Made by a program: the position numbers and the translations under genes. Shown here piece after piece: positions 1 to 8,784 of a stretch of 64,000 nucleotides of DNA. This DNA is from Enterococcus avium ATCC 14025 (GTDB lineage: Bacteria > Bacillota > Bacilli > Lactobacillales > Enterococcaceae): positions 364,244 through 428,243 of the forward strand of contig NZ_KE136357.1 of assembly GCF_000406965.1 (NCBI RefSeq). Reading direction: 5' to 3'. The notes beneath the pieces are model-generated. The model searched no databases. It saw only the letters and a list, made by a program, of their open reading frames with translations, and had not been told where the DNA came from. Each line of letters opens with the position of its first letter. The stretch's first letter is position 1.

Positions 1-223
1 TTCCGCCTAAAAGGGTTGTTAGAATCAGACGCATCCAAATCAAACGAAAACTGTCTCTTTTGGGCATCGTAAAAATCGCAACGATGGTGATTAAATTGGC
101 GAGTCCTAGTTTTGCCCCAGGCGCGAAGGCGAAGGGGGAAGGAAACATATTTTCAATCAACCCCAAGATGACACCCTGGGCTACTAGGAGTGCTATGTAA
201 ATTAATTTTTGTGTTTTATTCAT
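1..223 (-). CDS. eetB: EetB, Gx/HepS-type membrane component of extracellular electron transfer (partial)
   Basis: The C-terminal part lies beyond the left edge; about 74 N-terminal residues are visible. The protein starts MNKTQKLIYIALLVAQGVIL and is very hydrophobic, with a first helix followed by a PFAFAPGAKLGLAN segment that is typical of the Gx transporter / heptaprenyl diphosphate synthase component I family. In the Listeria EET locus this family is EetB, which works with EetA to pass electrons from the quinone pool towards the surface. It follows eetA by 11 bp and so should be co-transcribed with ndh2-eetA. The ATG start has only a weak ribosome site. The assignment to EetB rests on family plus context. 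Confidence 0.8.
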   Translation of the reverse strand, partial: MNKTQKLIYIALLVAQGVILGLIENMFPSPFAFAPGAKLGLANLITIVAIFTMPKRDSFRLIWMRLILTTLLGG

Positions 224-234
224 AGTAAAAGCAG

Positions 235-648
235 CTAATAGATGACACTGCCGGGTTCCCCTCCGTCTGAGGATTTGATTTCAATTAATAATTTGTGAGG
301 CAAACAAACAATCGTTTCACCTGATTGGTCGATCCAGCCGCGACGTACACAGATTTGGTCACCGCAGTTCGCTTCTTTAATCCGAATTCGACCTTCTTTG
401 ATTTCAATCAAATTATAGTCGCCATCCTTATCTTCGTAGCGATAAGTGTAGCTCTGTGACTTATCTGAAAGATCAAAGGTCTTGATTTCTTGTCCATCAA
501 CAGAAAGAACCGCCTCTTGCATTGGACTGGCAGTGCGATTGAGACTAAAGACCACAACGGGAGCAAAAGAGAGCACGACTAGAATGAGAACGATGATGCC
601 GTCCCAAGGCCGCAGCAAACTATTTTTTGCAAAATCCTTCAGCTTCAA
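235..648 (-). CDS. eetA: EetA, NusG domain II-like membrane-anchored protein
   Basis: A short protein of about 137 residues with one N-terminal membrane segment (WDGIIVLILVVLSFAPVVVF) and an outside-facing domain ending CGDQICVRRGWIDQSGE..VCLPHKLLIEI. This CxxxxC...C.PH pattern is that of the NusG domain II / DUF961-like EetA proteins, in which conserved cysteines sit in the extracytoplasmic domain. In Listeria, EetA is needed for flavin-based extracellular electron transfer with EetB. I choose a TTG start at 648 because GAGGTG lies 6 bases before it; an in-frame GTG at 672 would add eight residues but has no ribosome site. It sits between ndh2 and eetB on the same strand. Confidence 0.82.
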   Translation of the reverse strand: MKLKDFAKNSLLRPWDGIIVLILVVLSFAPVVVFSLNRTASPMQEAVLSVDGQEIKTFDLSDKSQSYTYRYEDKDGDYNLIEIKEGRIRIKEANCGDQICVRRGWIDQSGETIVCLPHKLLIEIKSSDGGEPGSVIY

Positions 649-787
649 ATTATACACCTCATTTATCCTCACTTGAGCATTTCATACTAATGTTTGCTTC
701 TTTTTCTTATCATAACATAAAGAAAGTTCTAAAGAGAAAATCAAGCCCTTTAGAACTTTCCTTCACTATTCGTCAAATAAATTTGAC

Positions 788-2734
788 TTATTTTTTTCCG
801 TAGATTGATCTTGGTGTTCCATACCACCATTTTCCGACAGTTCGTTGAATCCAAGGAATCACCCAGCGATCAAGACCAAGCGCTCGACCAGATCCGTTCA
901 TCAAAGCAAACGCTACGAAGATAAACCAAATGTTTACCCAGAAGAACATACCAGATAGACAGAAAACTACGGTTAAACCAATCGTTGCAGCACTTGCTAA
1001 CCAAGTGAATAGTCCGAAGATTAAGGCTAATGCAATACCAATCTCAACAAAAGTCATAAATTTTTGCATAAATAATGCAACGTCTCTATTTGGCATCATG
1101 AATTCCATGATATTTGAAAACCAGTGAGGCATTTTTTCAAAAACCGGCATTGGATTTTCACCAAAAGCATAACTGAAACCAAAATGTGTCGCAGCAGTAG
1201 CAGCCGCGTCAGTCGCGCCGCCAGCCGCTCCAGTTGCTGCGGTCGTTGCTTCAGCTGCGTGTGATCCAGCTGCGGATGCACCCGTTGTTACTTGCTCTTG
1301 CAACCAAGGGAAGGGGAAGACAACATTGTCAGTAAACCATGAGCCGCTTCCAAACCAAGAGCTTGGATTCAAATAGCTGCCGTCGCCGACAACTTTTTTT
1401 GAGGCTTCGATTAGCCACATAGAGCCATAGAAGACCCGTAATGGAACACTCCACAATACGTTTCCGTAACGAGAAGAATGTCCGCGAGTTACGTTGCGGT
1501 CGTTCTTGATGTGGAAAAATTCGTGCATCATGTATTGGAACATGTAGTAGCCTGAACGAATCGTAAAGAAGTACAGCAGATTGACTAAATGTTTAACCAC
1601 GATCGCTAAGAAGCCTGATAGATGGATTTTATCCATCAAATTAGCAACGCCCCATTTAGAGCCAATTGAAACCATAAATCCTTGATAATTACTCTTAAAT
1701 TCGTGTTTCGGTGTGTTCTTGATTTTCGCTACAATATTAGCAGCTGCTGTATGTCCAGTTTGTTCAGCAGCTTGAACTATTTGCGGGGTTGGCTTGCCAT
1801 CGTTGTTTTCTTCGTAATGAACCAAGTCACCGATGATATAGATATCTTTGTCCTCATAACCCTTTGCTTGCATGTATTCATTGGCGTACAAGCGTTGACC
1901 GCGGGCAGTTTCCAAACCGAAATCTGCCGCATCGGAGGTTCCCTTGACACCAGCAGTCCAAATCAAAGTGTTTGTTGGAATTTGCGAACCATCTTTTAGG
2001 ACGATGTAATCAGCAGTTACCTCAGTGATTGGAGCACCTTTCTTCAGTTGAATACCTTTTTTCATCATGAAACGCTCTGCTTTTTCCGCGTCTTTACGGT
2101 CTAGCATATTTAGGATAGTAGGAAGGGCTTCAACAACCATCAGAGTAAACTCTTCAGGGCGTAATTTGTGCTCCTTAGCTAAAACATTCTTCCATTCCAT
2201 TAATTCGCCGATCATTTCGATTCCGGTAAAACCAGAACCACAAACCACAAAAGTGAGCATAGCACGGCGTGTAGCTTCATAGGGCTCCGAGGCAGCTTTT
2301 GCTACGGTATCTTCAATGTGTTTTCTGATCTTGATCGCATCTTCCATTGACCATAAGGTAAAGCCGTGTTCTTTAACACCAGGTGTACCAAAATCATTTG
2401 GTTCGCCGCCCATACCGATGATTAATTGATCAAAAGGGTATTTACCTAATTTGGTTTTGACGATTTTTTTCTCTTTATCGATACCAATAACAGTATCTGT
2501 AACTAATGAAACATTTTTCTGACGAGCAAATAACCGCTGTAAATCGTATTGGACTGCGTCTGGTTCTACGCGTCCGCCAGCTACTTCATGTAATTCGGTC
2601 ATCATTGTATGGTAAGAGTGACGATCGATCAAGGTGATCTCAACATCATCTTTTTTTAGCTTTTTGGCCATGAACTTCGTTGCTGAAACACCTGCATACC
2701 CTGCACCCACAACAACAATTTTCTGTTTTGCCAT
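788..2734 (-). CDS. ndh2: Type II NADH dehydrogenase with C-terminal membrane/DoxX-like domain (EET Ndh)
   Basis: A 648-residue flavoprotein that should oxidise cytosolic NADH and reduce a dedicated (demethyl)menaquinone pool for extracellular electron transfer. The first 400 residues are a pyridine nucleotide-disulfide oxidoreductase: FAD-binding GAGYAG at about residues 10-15, NAD-binding GSGFTG at 166-171 and the second FAD motif IIGD at about 300-303. The extra C-terminal 250 residues carry an Ala/Thr-rich linker and several membrane helices resembling DoxX, which ordinary 400-residue Ndh enzymes lack; this long form is characteristic of the Ndh in EET loci (Listeria Ndh2, Enterococcus Ndh3). 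The ATG at 2734 is preceded by AAGGAGCGG; a longer reading frame to 2800 lacks a ribosome site. It heads the leftward arm ndh2-eetA-eetB. Confidence 0.93.
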   Translation of the reverse strand: MAKQKIVVVGAGYAGVSATKFMAKKLKKDDVEITLIDRHSYHTMMTELHEVAGGRVEPDAVQYDLQRLFARQKNVSLVTDTVIGIDKEKKIVKTKLGKYPFDQLIIGMGGEPNDFGTPGVKEHGFTLWSMEDAIKIRKHIEDTVAKAASEPYEATRRAMLTFVVCGSGFTGIEMIGELMEWKNVLAKEHKLRPEEFTLMVVEALPTILNMLDRKDAEKAERFMMKKGIQLKKGAPITEVTADYIVLKDGSQIPTNTLIWTAGVKGTSDAADFGLETARGQRLYANEYMQAKGYEDKDIYIIGDLVHYEENNDGKPTPQIVQAAEQTGHTAAANIVAKIKNTPKHEFKSNYQGFMVSIGSKWGVANLMDKIHLSGFLAIVVKHLVNLLYFFTIRSGYYMFQYMMHEFFHIKNDRNVTRGHSSRYGNVLWSVPLRVFYGSMWLIEASKKVVGDGSYLNPSSWFGSGSWFTDNVVFPFPWLQEQVTTGASAAGSHAAEATTAATGAAGGATDAAATAATHFGFSYAFGENPMPVFEKMPHWFSNIMEFMMPNRDVALFMQKFMTFVEIGIALALIFGLFTWLASAATIGLTVVFCLSGMFFWVNIWFIFVAFALMNGSGRALGLDRWVIPWIQRTVGKWWYGTPRSIYGKK

Positions 2735-2989
2735 TGATAATCCGCTCCTTCTAAATGATAATGACTGCACAATTATAATAAATTGATAATACCTGAACAA
2801 TCGACTACATTATACATATAGTTCATTTTTTTGTCTATAAGAACTATTCTAAAGTAATATTAACGGTTTTCTGATAATATGATTAAAAAACAATAGTTAT
2901 ATATAGTATTTAATGTACAAAAACGTAGGGATGTTTTAGAATGATTTTGTTTAAAGAATCACAAAAAAATAAAAAGGTGGAGTTTAATC
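2735..2989. promoter_or_regulatory. Divergent promoter region between ndh2 and pplA
   Basis: A 255-bp AT-rich spacer separates the two arms of the EET locus, so both arms must be driven from here. I see no unambiguous operator, terminator or riboswitch in it; the pplA ribosome site AAAAGGTGGAG lies at its right end and the ndh2 site AAGGAGCGG at its left end. Co-control of the arms is an inference from the arrangement. Confidence 0.6.
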
Positions 2990-3886
2990 ATGAAAATGAA
3001 AAAAATCGTATCTGGATTTGCAGTGGTAGCTTTTTCTACACTAGCGTTAGCTGCTTGTGGCGGAAATGATGATAAAGATACAGCAGCTAGTTCTTCAACA
3101 AGCTCTTCTGAGGCAGTTAAACCAGCGGAAAAAGTAGCAGGTGGGGATTTAAAAGATGGTACCTACAAGCTTGAAGAAAAGAATTATGCAAACGGCTACC
3201 GTGTTGTTTTTGATATGACCGTTAAGGATGGAAAGATCACGAAATCTAACTACGATTATCTAAATGAAGACGGGAAATCTAAAAAAGATGACGCGGATTA
3301 CGAAAAGAACATGAAAGAAAAAACAAAAACAGGTCCTAAGGAATACATTCCAGAATTGAACAAATCTTTAGAACAAACACAAAATCCAGATGCAGTTGAA
3401 GTAGTAACAGGTGCCACTCATTCAAGTGAAAACTTCAAAAACTATTCTCAACAATTAGTCCAAGCAGCTCAAGCTGGCGATACGAAAACAATTGAAATCG
3501 ACAATGGCGCTGATCTGAAAGACGGCACTTACAAGTTAGAAGAAAAGAATTACTCAAATGGCTACCGTACAATCTTCAGCATGACTGTAGCTGGCGGAAA
3601 AATTACTGAATCTAACTTTGATATGGTAGACAAAGACGGCAAATCTAAAAAAGATGATGCGGACTACGAAAAGAATATGAAAGCTAAAAGCGGTGTTGGT
3701 CCAAAAGAATATATCGAACAATTAAACAAAGGTTTAGTTGAAAAAGGTGCTCCTGCAGACGTTGAAGTGGTAACAGGCGCGACACATTCTTCACACGCAT
3801 TCCAAACATACGCTGCACAATTAGTAAACGCAGCTGAAAAAGGCGACACAACTGCAATTCAAGTTGATAACATCGTCACTAAATAA
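2990..3886 (+). CDS. pplA: PplA-like lipoprotein with two FMN-binding domains
   Basis: A 298-residue secreted lipoprotein that should carry electrons at the outer face of the membrane through covalently bound FMN. The N-terminus is a lipoprotein signal ending LALAAC (cysteine 23). A Ser/Thr-rich linker is followed by two tandem, highly similar FMN-binding repeats, each with a DLKDGTYKLEEKNY segment and each ending in a flavinylation-type motif TGATHSS (residues 140-146 and 262-268); the threonine/serine of this motif is the known attachment point in related proteins. The ApbE-type FMN transferase that would load it is the next gene. The ATG has a good AAAAAGGTGGAG site. A strong intrinsic terminator follows, so fmnB probably has its own promoter. 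Confidence 0.93.
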   Translation: MKMKKIVSGFAVVAFSTLALAACGGNDDKDTAASSSTSSSEAVKPAEKVAGGDLKDGTYKLEEKNYANGYRVVFDMTVKDGKITKSNYDYLNEDGKSKKDDADYEKNMKEKTKTGPKEYIPELNKSLEQTQNPDAVEVVTGATHSSENFKNYSQQLVQAAQAGDTKTIEIDNGADLKDGTYKLEEKNYSNGYRTIFSMTVAGGKITESNFDMVDKDGKSKKDDADYEKNMKAKSGVGPKEYIEQLNKGLVEKGAPADVEVVTGATHSSHAFQTYAAQLVNAAEKGDTTAIQVDNIVTK

Positions 3887-3912
3887 TAATTCCTTTATTT
3901 TAGGGAATCTTA

Positions 3913-3942
3913 GAAGAGCTGGGGTTTCCCCAGCTCTTTTTT
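3913..3942 (+). terminator. Intrinsic terminator after pplA
   Basis: AGAGCTGGGG, loop TTT, CCCCAGCTCT, then TTTTTT. A perfect 10-bp stem directly behind pplA that isolates it from fmnB. Confidence 0.93.
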
Positions 3943-4241
3943 GCTAGTTTTGTTTTTGGCAGTTTATGTGAATCAAGGTCAGGTTAACAGAGGATAGTAA
4001 AAAAACGGTTGAACTGTTTAGCAAAATAGTATGCGTGCCGAAAATCCGACTCATTTTTCAAGGGTTTGGAAAAATGATTTCATTCAAATGAGGTAGCTTT
4101 CAGTCCAACTTTTCGCAGTTATTCATAAATAATCGATAGTAATCAGGAATTTAGCTGTTTTTAAATAAATCAACATAGAAAATTTGTCTCAAACACGCTA
4201 TGATAAGGTGATAAAATTTTGAATACAAAGGAAGTAGCGAA
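3943..4241 (+). promoter_or_regulatory. Leader region of fmnB with paired hairpins
   Basis: About 300 bp without a gene between the pplA terminator and fmnB. It contains a perfect 8-bp inverted repeat CATTTTTC / GAAAAATG (4052-4059 and 4069-4076), followed at once by the small palindrome CATTCAAATG. The region must hold the promoter for fmnB and the two prenyltransferase genes; a TATGAT box at 4199-4204 is a candidate -10, with a poor -35. No small gene is evident. Confidence 0.4.
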
Positions 4242-5306
4242 GTGAAGAAAAGAATAGTGATCATGGTTTTCGGGTTATTGATGGTTCTGCTGACAGCTTG
4301 CGGCAGCAACAAACCAAAAATAAATGAAAAGCCATATGAGGATAAGCAATTTTTAATGGGTACATATGTCCAAATGCGTATTTATGATGATGGAAAGGAA
4401 GCTGCTCTGAAACCGGCTTTCAAGCGAGTGAAGGAGCTGGCAGATAAGATTACGGTTAATCAAGAGGGGTCAGAGATTGACGCAGTCAATAAAGAGGCTG
4501 GGGTAAAGCCAGTCAAAGTAACAGATGACATGTTCTTTCTATTAAAGGAAGCTTATAAATATAGCCAAGATTCAAAAGGCGGATTCGACATGGCAATTGG
4601 TCCGATTACATCGATGTGGCGGATTGGTTTCCCTGATGCGCGTAAGCCGGCTCAAAATGAGATTGATCAAGCCTTGAAGTTGGTTAATTATCATGAGGTC
4701 GAATTCAACGATGAGAATAAGACTGTCTTTTTGAAAGAAAAAGGTATGAAATTAGACTTAGGGGCAATTGCAAAAGGCTATATCACTGATGAAGTCGTCA
4801 AGGTTTTGAAAGAAAACGACGTAACGACGGCGATTATTGATCTTGGAGGCAATGTTTATGTTATGGGTCATAGTCCGCGGGGAAATCAAAAAGAAGATTG
4901 GACAGTCGGAATTCAAGATCCGAATCAAGCACGGAATGTTGTATTAGGAAGTGTGCCAGAAAGTAATATGTCACTGGTAACATCTGGGATATATGAACGC
5001 TATCTAGAGGCGGATGGGAAAACTTATCATCATTTGTTCAATCCAAAGACTGGCTATCCTTTTGACAACGATATCGCCGGTGTAACTATTGTTTCGAAAA
5101 AATCAATCGATGGCGATGGCTTATCTACTGCGGTCTTTTCGATGGGGGTCAAAGAAGGCCTGAAATATGTAGAGGGCTTAAAGGATACAGAAGCGATCTT
5201 TGTTACGCGAGACGATAAGGTTTATGTCACAGCTGGATTGAAGGATATTTTTGAATTAAATAAAGAGGCTGGCTATAAAATGGGCAATGATAAGGATCTG
5301 AAATAA
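4242..5306 (+). CDS. fmnB: FAD:protein FMN transferase (ApbE family), FmnB
   Basis: A 354-residue lipoprotein that transfers FMN from FAD to threonine of target proteins outside the membrane. A lipoprotein signal ends LLTACGS (cysteine 20). ApbE hallmarks follow: FLMGTYVQMRIYD near the start of the mature protein, DLGAIAKGY at about 172-180, IIDLGGN for the nucleotide site and DGDGLSTAVFSMG for the metal site near the C-terminus. It starts with GTG, preceded by AAAGGAAGTAG. Its likely target is PplA encoded just upstream, whose two TGATHSS motifs fit the enzyme. One base separates it from the next gene, so it is the first gene of an operon with the two prenyltransferases. Confidence 0.93.
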   Translation: MKKRIVIMVFGLLMVLLTACGSNKPKINEKPYEDKQFLMGTYVQMRIYDDGKEAALKPAFKRVKELADKITVNQEGSEIDAVNKEAGVKPVKVTDDMFFLLKEAYKYSQDSKGGFDMAIGPITSMWRIGFPDARKPAQNEIDQALKLVNYHEVEFNDENKTVFLKEKGMKLDLGAIAKGYITDEVVKVLKENDVTTAIIDLGGNVYVMGHSPRGNQKEDWTVGIQDPNQARNVVLGSVPESNMSLVTSGIYERYLEADGKTYHHLFNPKTGYPFDNDIAGVTIVSKKSIDGDGLSTAVFSMGVKEGLKYVEGLKDTEAIFVTRDDKVYVTAGLKDIFELNKEAGYKMGNDKDLK

Positions 5307-5307
5307 T

Positions 5308-6255
5308 ATGACAAGAAAGATTTTTTTTGATCTAGTAGAAATTCGAACGAAATTGGCAAGCTTCTTTCCTTTTTTAATTGCTGTGCTGTTTACGAATACG
5401 TATTTCCATTCGTTTCATTGGGGAAAGACGCTCTGTTTCTTCTTTGGCATGATTGCTTTTGATATGGCGACGACGGCGATTAATAACTATATGGATTTCC
5501 GCAAAGCCCATTCAGAAGAGTATAAATATCAAGAAAATATTATCGGAAAAGCTCAACTTTCGGAGCGAACGGTTGTAATGATTATTTTTGGATTGATTGG
5601 GTTTTCGGCCATTGTTGGGATCACATTAGCGATTCAAACTGGCTGGCTGTTGCTGGTGATGGGCTGTGCCTGCTGTTTTATCGGAGTCTTTTATACCTTT
5701 GGTCCGATCCCATTGTCTCGCATGCCGCTGGGCGAAGTCTTTAGCGGTGTGACGATGGGGCTGGGAATCTTTGCTATCACGGTTTATTTGAACACGTATG
5801 ATAAGAAGCTTTTTTTCATGGAGCTGGATTTGCAACATTTTGCGATTACTGGGAGTACAACGGCGGCGTTGGCGGTTGTCTGGGCGTCAATTCCATTAAT
5901 AGCCACAATCGCAAACATTATGTTGGCGAACAATCTTTGTGATCTGGAACAGGATATTGAAAATCATCGCTATACATTACCTTTTTATTTAGGCAAAAAG
6001 AATGCGGTGATCTTGTTTAATCTCTTAATGTATGGTTCTTATCTGGCGATCGTGATCGGTCTAATCACGGGTATCTATCAATGGCCGATTCTGATAACGT
6101 TCTTGAGTTTGCTAAAGGTCTATCCACAAACCAAAGCGTTTACTAAAGAGCAAATTAAACACAAGACCTTTGCAATGTCGATTAAAAATTTAGTCGCCTT
6201 TAATGGCAGCTATGCATTAGGACTATTGGTCACATTGTTGTGGCAGCTTATCTGA
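5308..6255 (+). CDS. dmkA: UbiA-family polyprenyltransferase (DHNA prenyltransferase type, first copy)
   Basis: A 315-residue integral membrane protein with eight or nine helices. It has both Asp-rich prenyl diphosphate motifs of the UbiA family: NNYMD at residues 59-63 and NNLCDLEQD starting at residue 208. In Listeria EET loci the equivalent, DmkA, attaches the prenyl tail to 1,4-dihydroxy-2-naphthoate to make a demethylmenaquinone used for external electron transfer; that role here is inferred from family and position. It follows fmnB by a single base. The next gene is a close paralogue over its whole length, including the GPIPLSRMPLGE block and the ENHRYTLPFY block, so this is a recent tandem duplication with both copies apparently intact. 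Confidence 0.85.
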   Translation: MTRKIFFDLVEIRTKLASFFPFLIAVLFTNTYFHSFHWGKTLCFFFGMIAFDMATTAINNYMDFRKAHSEEYKYQENIIGKAQLSERTVVMIIFGLIGFSAIVGITLAIQTGWLLLVMGCACCFIGVFYTFGPIPLSRMPLGEVFSGVTMGLGIFAITVYLNTYDKKLFFMELDLQHFAITGSTTAALAVVWASIPLIATIANIMLANNLCDLEQDIENHRYTLPFYLGKKNAVILFNLLMYGSYLAIVIGLITGIYQWPILITFLSLLKVYPQTKAFTKEQIKHKTFAMSIKNLVAFNGSYALGLLVTLLWQLI

Positions 6256-6329
6256 TAAATCGGATGTCCCGCCCCTATAATTATGAGGTGGGTTTGCTTG
6301 TTGAAAAAATAATGAACGAGGGATTATTT

Positions 6330-7316
6330 ATGGATAATACGAAGAAGCTAAAAGCTACGCAGCAAAAAATGACCAAAGAACATTTCTTTGAACTTGTGCA
6401 AATTCGTACAAAGTTTGCCGGAATCTTTCCTTTTGTGATTGCTATTTTATTTACTAACACGTATTTTCATTCCTTCCATCCGGGAAAGACTCTTTTTTTC
6501 TTTTTCGGGATGTTTGCGTTTGACTTGGCAATCACTGCAATCAATAACTATATGGATTTTAAAAAAGCTCATTCGGAGATTTACAAATATGAAGAAAATC
6601 TGATTGGACGAGAAAATTTGTCGGAAAAACAGATACAGCGTTTGATTATAGGACTAGTGGGTTTTGCGGCAATTGTTGGATTGATCTTAGTCGTTCAAAC
6701 TGGCTGGATGCTGTTGCCAATGGGAGCAGCATGTTTTTTTGTCGGCGTGTTTTATACGTATGGTCCGATCCCGCTTTCGCGCATGCCTTTAGGTGAGATT
6801 TTTAGCGGAGTTACTGAAGGGTTGGGAATTTTTGCTATTACGATTTATCTAAATACCTATGATCAACGCCTTTTTTACATGGAACTGGATTTCAATCATT
6901 TTGCGATCACTGGCAATACTATGGCGGTACTGGCAGTGATTTGGGCAGCATTACCGCTAATCTTGACAATCGCCAATATCATGCTGGCAAATAATATCAG
7001 TGATCTAGCGCAGGATATCGAAAATCATCGGTATACATTGCCCTTTTATATTGGGCGAGAGTGGAGTGTGAGGCTGTTCAATATTTTGATGTACAGCTGC
7101 TACGGAGCAATCCTTGTTGGTTTGATCATTGGTATTTATCAATGGCCGATTCTACTGATATTTATCAGTCTGTTTAAAGTAGTACCACAAACTCAAATTT
7201 TTACTAAGGAACAAATCAAGTACAAAACATTTCCGATGGCGGTGGAAAATCTGATCGTATTTAATAGCTGTTACGCGTTGGGACTATTAGTAACGATGAT
7301 TTTACAGTTTGTATAG
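6330..7316 (+). CDS. UbiA-family polyprenyltransferase (second, paralogous copy)
   Basis: A 328-residue membrane protein, full-length paralogue of the preceding gene. The Asp-rich motifs are NNYMD and NNISDLAQD; the latter differs from the NNLCDLEQD of the first copy. Start chosen at 6330 because GAGG lies 8 bases upstream; the open frame runs back to 6240 but overlaps the previous gene and lacks a ribosome site. The extra 12 residues at the N-terminus (MDNTKKLKATQQ) are not present in copy one. The two enzymes could make quinones of different tail length or serve separate pools (respiration and EET), but the sequence does not say which. A strong terminator ends the operon. Confidence 0.82.
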   Translation: MDNTKKLKATQQKMTKEHFFELVQIRTKFAGIFPFVIAILFTNTYFHSFHPGKTLFFFFGMFAFDLAITAINNYMDFKKAHSEIYKYEENLIGRENLSEKQIQRLIIGLVGFAAIVGLILVVQTGWMLLPMGAACFFVGVFYTYGPIPLSRMPLGEIFSGVTEGLGIFAITIYLNTYDQRLFYMELDFNHFAITGNTMAVLAVIWAALPLILTIANIMLANNISDLAQDIENHRYTLPFYIGREWSVRLFNILMYSCYGAILVGLIIGIYQWPILLIFISLFKVVPQTQIFTKEQIKYKTFPMAVENLIVFNSCYALGLLVTMILQFV

Positions 7317-7323
7317 AAGAAAA

Positions 7324-7353
7324 AACCGGTGATCCGAAATCACCGGTTTATTT
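7324..7353. terminator. Bidirectional terminator between EET operon and APC transporter gene
   Basis: AAACCGGTGAT, loop CCGAA, ATCACCGGTTT, then ATTTTT, with an A-run on the other side. It serves the rightward prenyltransferase operon and the leftward transporter gene. Confidence 0.9.
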
Positions 7354-8784
7354 TTATCCTAATTGAATCAGAAAAACGATTAAACTAATCAGACCTAACC
7401 CTGTCACGATTGCAAAAAGCAGCTTATCTCGTTTGGTGGTAAAAACTGGTCGATGATAGGTATGGCTGTTCCACAGCCAAAAGACCATGCCCAATGCGTA
7501 AATGCCAATACAGTAAAGCAGGTTTAGCGCTCCTGAGGAATACAGCATATAAATTCCGTAAATGATCCCGCCAATGGCTAGAAATTGCTGCCCTTTATGT
7601 TTTTTTCCTTTGGCAATTTGCCATAAGAAAGCAGCAGACAAGACGTAAGGGACGAGTACCATCGTTGTGGCTGTATCTGTCACAGCCTGGAAGGCATCCA
7701 TTGCCCAACGAGAGATCATGAAGACGATCTGCATGATAACACCATTTAATACTAAGGCGTTAACTGGCGCATTTTGTTTGTTGGCTTTTCCAAGGAAAGC
7801 TGGGAACATTTTGTCCTGTGCTGCATCAAAGGAAATCTCTGCAGCCAAAATTGTCCAAGAAATCCATGCGCCTAAAACGGAAATAATGACACCAATATCA
7901 ATCATACTAGCTGCCCAAGCACCAGAAGAGGCTCGAAGGACACCGCTTAAAGAGGGACTTGGAAGATTAGCCAATTGCTCCTGCGGTAATGATCCAAAAC
8001 TTAGCATTACGATTAATACGTAGATTGCTAAGGTTGTTGCATACCCAATCAAGGTTGCTCGCCCGACATCCCGTGCACGTTTTGCTCGCCCAGATAATAC
8101 TACCGCGCCTTCGATCCCAACGAAAACCCACATAGTTTGCAGCATCGCATGTCGAACTTGAGTAGGGACAGAGCCTAATTGTTTACCGTTCAACATCATA
8201 TTTTTAGCGAAGACATCGATTGAAAAGGTTTGATACTTAAAATGAACGAACAAAAGAAAAATCGCCATTAAAATCGGAATGACTTTTGCACTGGTAGCGA
8301 TCGTATTCAAAATGCTGGCAGTCCGAATTCCGCGAGCGACTAAAAAGATTACACCCCAAATCATGAAGGTTCCTAAAAGCAATCCGATTTGTCCACCAGA
8401 GCCGCCGATGGAGGGGATGAATTTGCTTAACGCATCTAAAAATAAAATGACAAAGGAAACATTTCCGATAATATTGCTTAGCCAATAGCCCCAAGCGGAG
8501 TTAAAGCCAATATAATCGCCAAATCCGTCTTTGGCGTAATAGTAGATTCCGCCGATAATTTCAGGCTCTTCCTTTGAAAGGGTCTGAAAAACCTTAGCGA
8601 TGAAGAAAACACCGACACCGGTAATCAGCCATGCAAGCAAAGATGCAACAACGCCAGCGGATTGTGAAATACTGCTAGGTAGATTGAAGACGCCGCCGCC
8701 AAGCATTGAACCGATAACGATCATACTTAAGCCCAATAAACTTAATTCTTTCGTATGCTTATCAGGTGGTTGATTCTGTTCCAT
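7354..8784 (-). CDS. APC-family amino acid / polyamine antiporter
   Basis: A 476-residue transporter with about 12 membrane helices. The start of helix 1, GSMLGGGVFNLPSSIS, matches the GSxIGxGIF substrate-site signature of the APC superfamily, and the overall pattern (IIGGIYYYAKDGFGDYIGFNSAWGYW) fits the basic amino acid/polyamine antiporter (ArcD/YdgI/LysI-like) branch. The substrate cannot be fixed from sequence; arginine/ornithine or lysine-type exchange is the best guess. Its ATG has a GAGGTAAA site. It is a single-gene unit, converging on the EET operon with a shared terminator. Confidence 0.82.
   Translation of the reverse strand: MEQNQPPDKHTKELSLLGLSMIVIGSMLGGGVFNLPSSISQSAGVVASLLAWLITGVGVFFIAKVFQTLSKEEPEIIGGIYYYAKDGFGDYIGFNSAWGYWLSNIIGNVSFVILFLDALSKFIPSIGGSGGQIGLLLGTFMIWGVIFLVARGIRTASILNTIATSAKVIPILMAIFLLFVHFKYQTFSIDVFAKNMMLNGKQLGSVPTQVRHAMLQTMWVFVGIEGAVVLSGRAKRARDVGRATLIGYATTLAIYVLIVMLSFGSLPQEQLANLPSPSLSGVLRASSGAWAASMIDIGVIISVLGAWISWTILAAEISFDAAQDKMFPAFLGKANKQNAPVNALVLNGVIMQIVFMISRWAMDAFQAVTDTATTMVLVPYVLSAAFLWQIAKGKKHKGQQFLAIGGIIYGIYMLYSSGALNLLYCIGIYALGMVFWLWNSHTYHRPVFTTKRDKLLFAIVTGLGLISLIVFLIQLG

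Noticed and set aside
482-676. Plus-strand frame opposite eetA
   Set aside because: Shadow of eetA; no ribosome site and low-complexity translation.
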